Shown: positions 3,398 to 5,753 of the stretch, piece after piece
How the letters are laid out: the number at the start of each line of letters is the position of its first letter
How positions within the stretch are numbered: position 1 is the first letter of the stretch
Assembly: GCA_020059445.1 (NCBI GenBank)
Contig: JAGVCB010000168.1
Span: forward strand, 1-5,753
Length of the DNA: 5,753 nt
Source of the DNA: Polynucleobacter sp.
Lineage (GTDB): Bacteria > Pseudomonadota > Gammaproteobacteria > Burkholderiales > Burkholderiaceae
Direction: 5' to 3'
Position numbers and translations under genes: made by a program
Notes under the pieces: model-generated
Databases searched by the model: none
Told to the model about the DNA's origin: nothing
The model's input: only the letters and a program-made list of their open reading frames with translations

Positions 3398-5753
3398 ATA
3401 AACCACTTGCCCTCAAAGAAGTCATGATTGACACCCAGTTTCTAGCCAAACGGTTGGAATCCGAAACATCTGGTGAGGTGATGACAGATATCGCCAGTCG
3501 TGGGCGCTATGCCACCGATGCTTCTATTTATCAAACCATGCCGGTGGCAGTCTTTGTTCCAAAAACTGCACAGGACATTGTTGCCGCCATACAAATAGCT
3601 GCTGATCTTGGCGTGCCCGTATTACCTCGTGGTGGTGGCACAAGCCAATGTGGTCAAACAACAGGCCCTGCATTGGTGCTTGATAACACCAAATACTTCA
3701 GAAATATTTTAGATTTCAATCTTGAGCAAGGGTATGTGGATGTTCAGCCAGGCATTGTGCTTGATCACTTGAATGCTGTCCTGAAAAAACACCAGCTTTG
3801 GTATCCAGTTGATGTTTCGACCGCAGCACAAGCAACCATTGGCGGTATGGCAGGTAACAATTCTTGCGGGAGCCGATCCATTGCGTATGGCAACATGGTT
3901 CATAACGTCTTGGGTGTTGATGCTTGGTTGGCAAATGGTCAAGAAGCCTCATTTGGCTTGATGAAAAATGCCACGGGTAAAGCTTTGGAGCTGGGTCAAT
4001 TTGTGCAATCGCTGGCTCATCAACATCAAGCAGAAATTGAAGCGAAGTGGCCCAAAGTGATGCGCAGGGTTGCGGGTTATAACTTAGACATATTCAATAA
4101 TCAAAGTGAGCGTCCGTACACGCAAGATGGTCAAGTGAACTTAGCACACCTCTTGGTGGGCAGTGAGGGCAGCTTAGCTTATTACAAACAATTGCGCCTT
4201 GCACTCTCCCCATTACCAAAGCACAAGACCTTGGGTGTGGTGAATTTCACCAGCTTCTATCAAGCCATGGACAGTGCCCAACACATCGTTAAATTAAAAC
4301 CGTCTGCTGTTGAATTGGTCGATCGCACCATGATTGATTTATCACGCAGCAATCCTGCATTTAAATCAGTGATTGAAACAGCTTTGATTGATGTGGCAGG
4401 TAAAACACCTGAAGCTATTTTGTTGGTGGAATTTTCTGGTGAAGAGTTGGCCCCGCTTGAGAAAAAAGTAAAAGACTTGGTCAGCTTGATGGCTGACCTA
4501 GGCCACCCTGGCTGTGTGGTGGAGATGATTCATGCGGAATCTCAAAAGAATTTATGGGAAGTTCGTAAGGCAGGCTTGAACATCATGATGAGCTTAAAAG
4601 GTGATGGTAAGCCAGTGAGCTTCATTGAAGATTGCGCCGTTCCTTTAGAGAGCTTGGCCGAGTACACCCAAGATCTGACGGAGGTTTTTTCAAAATATGG
4701 CTCACGCGGCACATGGTATGCCCATGCTTCAGTAGGCACCCTGCACGTTCGTCCAATTCTAGATATGCGTCGCGGTGGCGCGCAGAAAATGCGCGCAATC
4801 GCTGAAGAAGCTGCAGCATTGGTCAAACGCTACAAAGGTGCTTTCAGTGGCGAGCATGGCGATGGCATCTGTCGTGGCGAATGGATCCAGTGGCAATTCG
4901 GACCAAAACTCACCGAAGCCTTGGGTGAAATCAAACATGCTTTCGATCCAAATAATTTATTCAATCCAGGCAAGATCATCAATCCTCCGAAAATGGATGA
5001 TGAGTCTTTGTTCAGATTCCCTCAAACCTACCGTGTGATTCCACTCAAGACCTCTTTAGATTGGTCAAGTTGGGATGTACAAAATGATCCGGTGACTGAA
5101 GAAACAACAGCGCCAGGAACAGGTGGAGACCCCAGTGGCGGTTTTGCAAAAGCGGTTGAGATGTGTAACAACAATGGTCATTGCCGCAAATTTGATGCTG
5201 GCACCATGTGCCCTAGTTACCGGGTGACTCGTGATGAAAAGCATTTGACCAGAGGTCGCGCCAACACATTGCGCTTAGCTCTATCGAATCAGTTAGGCAA
5301 GGATGCGCTTTTATCGGAAGAAGTCAAAGAAGCTTTTGACTTATGCGTCAGCTGCAAAGGATGTAAGCGAGAGTGCCCTACTGGCGTTGATATGGCAAAA
5401 ATGAAGATTGAGTATTTGAGCCATTACAAAAAATCTCATGGCTGGACGCTTAGAGATCGATTGATTGCTCATTTGCCAAGCTACTCTCACCACATTGCAG
5501 CAATCCCTGGTCTGGCATTTTTATTGAATTTAAGAAACAAAATTCCTGGCTTAGCACTTTTAGGTGAAAAGATCACACAGATATCTGCCAAACGCAGTTT
5601 GCCAACTTGGCGCCGCGATACAGCTTGGCGTTCAATGATTGGCAGCGCCGAAGAAGCTTTATTTGTCAGCACCAAACCGGTGGTTTTGTGGGCGGATACT
5701 TTTAACGGCTGTTTTGAAACAGAAAATATCAAAGCAGCAGTCAAAGTGCTTGA
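3394..5753 (+). CDS. Fused FAD-binding / 4Fe-4S D-2-hydroxyacid dehydrogenase (YdiJ type), 3' end beyond window
   Basis: The frame stays open for 786 codons to the window end. Relatives have about 1,000 residues, so roughly 200-250 are missing. It probably oxidises a D-2-hydroxyacid to the 2-oxoacid, passing electrons from FAD through Fe-S clusters to the respiratory chain. The PCMH-type FAD domain includes PRGGGTSQCGQ (78-88) and GGMAGNNSCGSRS (150-162). VGSEGSL is at 255-261. The FAD-oxidase C-terminal domain has H444-x6-H451 and SGEHGDG (485-491, E487/H488), the His-His-Glu metal site of D-lactate and D-2-hydroxyglutarate dehydrogenases. The Fe-S domain has C591, C597, C606-P and C651-x2-C654-x2-C657-x3-C661-P. 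VVLWADTF (763-770) opens a cysteine-rich CCG-type domain that is cut off. ATG 3394 has a poor ribosome binding site and may rely on coupling to gntR; ATG 3424 is an alternative. Substrate (glycolate, D-lactate, D-2-hydroxyglutarate) is unresolved. Confidence 0.9.
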   Translation, partial: MNKPLALKEVMIDTQFLAKRLESETSGEVMTDIASRGRYATDASIYQTMPVAVFVPKTAQDIVAAIQIAADLGVPVLPRGGGTSQCGQTTGPALVLDNTKYFRNILDFNLEQGYVDVQPGIVLDHLNAVLKKHQLWYPVDVSTAAQATIGGMAGNNSCGSRSIAYGNMVHNVLGVDAWLANGQEASFGLMKNATGKALELGQFVQSLAHQHQAEIEAKWPKVMRRVAGYNLDIFNNQSERPYTQDGQVNLAHLLVGSEGSLAYYKQLRLALSPLPKHKTLGVVNFTSFYQAMDSAQHIVKLKPSAVELVDRTMIDLSRSNPAFKSVIETALIDVAGKTPEAILLVEFSGEELAPLEKKVKDLVSLMADLGHPGCVVEMIHAESQKNLWEVRKAGLNIMMSLKGDGKPVSFIEDCAVPLESLAEYTQDLTEVFSKYGSRGTWYAHASVGTLHVRPILDMRRGGAQKMRAIAEEAAALVKRYKGAFSGEHGDGICRGEWIQWQFGPKLTEALGEIKHAFDPNNLFNPGKIINPPKMDDESLFRFPQTYRVIPLKTSLDWSSWDVQNDPVTEETTAPGTGGDPSGGFAKAVEMCNNNGHCRKFDAGTMCPSYRVTRDEKHLTRGRANTLRLALSNQLGKDALLSEEVKEAFDLCVSCKGCKRECPTGVDMAKMKIEYLSHYKKSHGWTLRDRLIAHLPSYSHHIAAIPGLAFLLNLRNKIPGLALLGEKITQISAKRSLPTWRRDTAWRSMIGSAEEALFVSTKPVVLWADTFNGCFETENIKAAVKVL

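Noticed and set aside
3424..3426. ATG 3424 as the dehydrogenase start
   Set aside because: AAAGAAG lies upstream, so it remains possible, but ATG 3394 keeps the close junction with the regulator and gives a family-like short N-terminal extension; listed as an alternative only.
3709..3952. Two overlapping minus-strand frames of 77-78 codons inside the dehydrogenase
   Set aside because: Opposite the conserved FAD-binding motif region; no independent coding evidence.
4542..5038. Minus- and plus-strand frames of 65-94 codons inside the dehydrogenase
   Set aside because: They overlap the His-His-Glu metal-site region, which is clearly coded in the main frame; shadows.
5487..5744. Minus-strand 85-codon frame near the window end
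   Set aside because: The plus-strand dehydrogenase frame continues through the whole stretch with family-like sequence (VVLWADTF).

Overview
The window is chromosomal DNA that looks betaproteobacterial. The Fpr protein, the aminotransferase and the fused flavin/Fe-S dehydrogenase all read like Burkholderiales proteins, but the DNA is only moderately GC-rich with AT-rich intergenic spacers. A low-GC Burkholderiaceae member such as Polynucleobacter is my best guess. This is inferred from remembered family sequences, not from a search. I see no insertion sequence, phage gene, CRISPR array or replication origin.

Layout. Positions 26-231 hold a complete tRNA-Ser(GGA) unit: a promoter, a leader with a stem-loop, the tRNA with encoded CCA, and a strong two-way terminator. 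The terminator is shared with the convergent fpr gene (260-1036, minus strand), a ferredoxin/flavodoxin-NADP+ reductase. Positions 1037-1311 hold no intact gene. They contain the intact ribosome binding site and first 18 codons of a GlcG/HbpS-like gene that then stops, followed by apparently degenerate sequence. Next come a class V (serine/alanine/aspartate-glyoxylate type) aminotransferase (1312-2496, minus), a 200-bp divergent control region, a GntR/FCD regulator (2697-3383, plus), and a large fused FAD plus 4Fe-4S dehydrogenase of the YdiJ type (3394 to beyond the window end, plus).

How they fit together. The aminotransferase, the broken glcG-like gene, the GntR regulator and the dehydrogenase look like one divergent cluster. 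The dehydrogenase would oxidise a D-2-hydroxyacid to a 2-oxoacid, the aminotransferase would convert a 2-oxoacid such as glyoxylate to an amino acid, and the regulator would sense a small carboxylic acid. Two copies of a TTGTATRCAA-like palindrome, one in front of each divergent arm and 106 bp apart, are good operator candidates. The exact substrate cannot be read from the sequence. fpr and the tRNA are probably unrelated housekeeping neighbours.

The most unusual points are the truncated glcG-like gene behind a perfect ribosome binding site, and a 14-bp tandem duplication at the regulator/dehydrogenase junction that appears to have turned one ATGA stop/start overlap into two. I see no clear sign of an undescribed system; the region is mostly ordinary metabolism with some interesting details.
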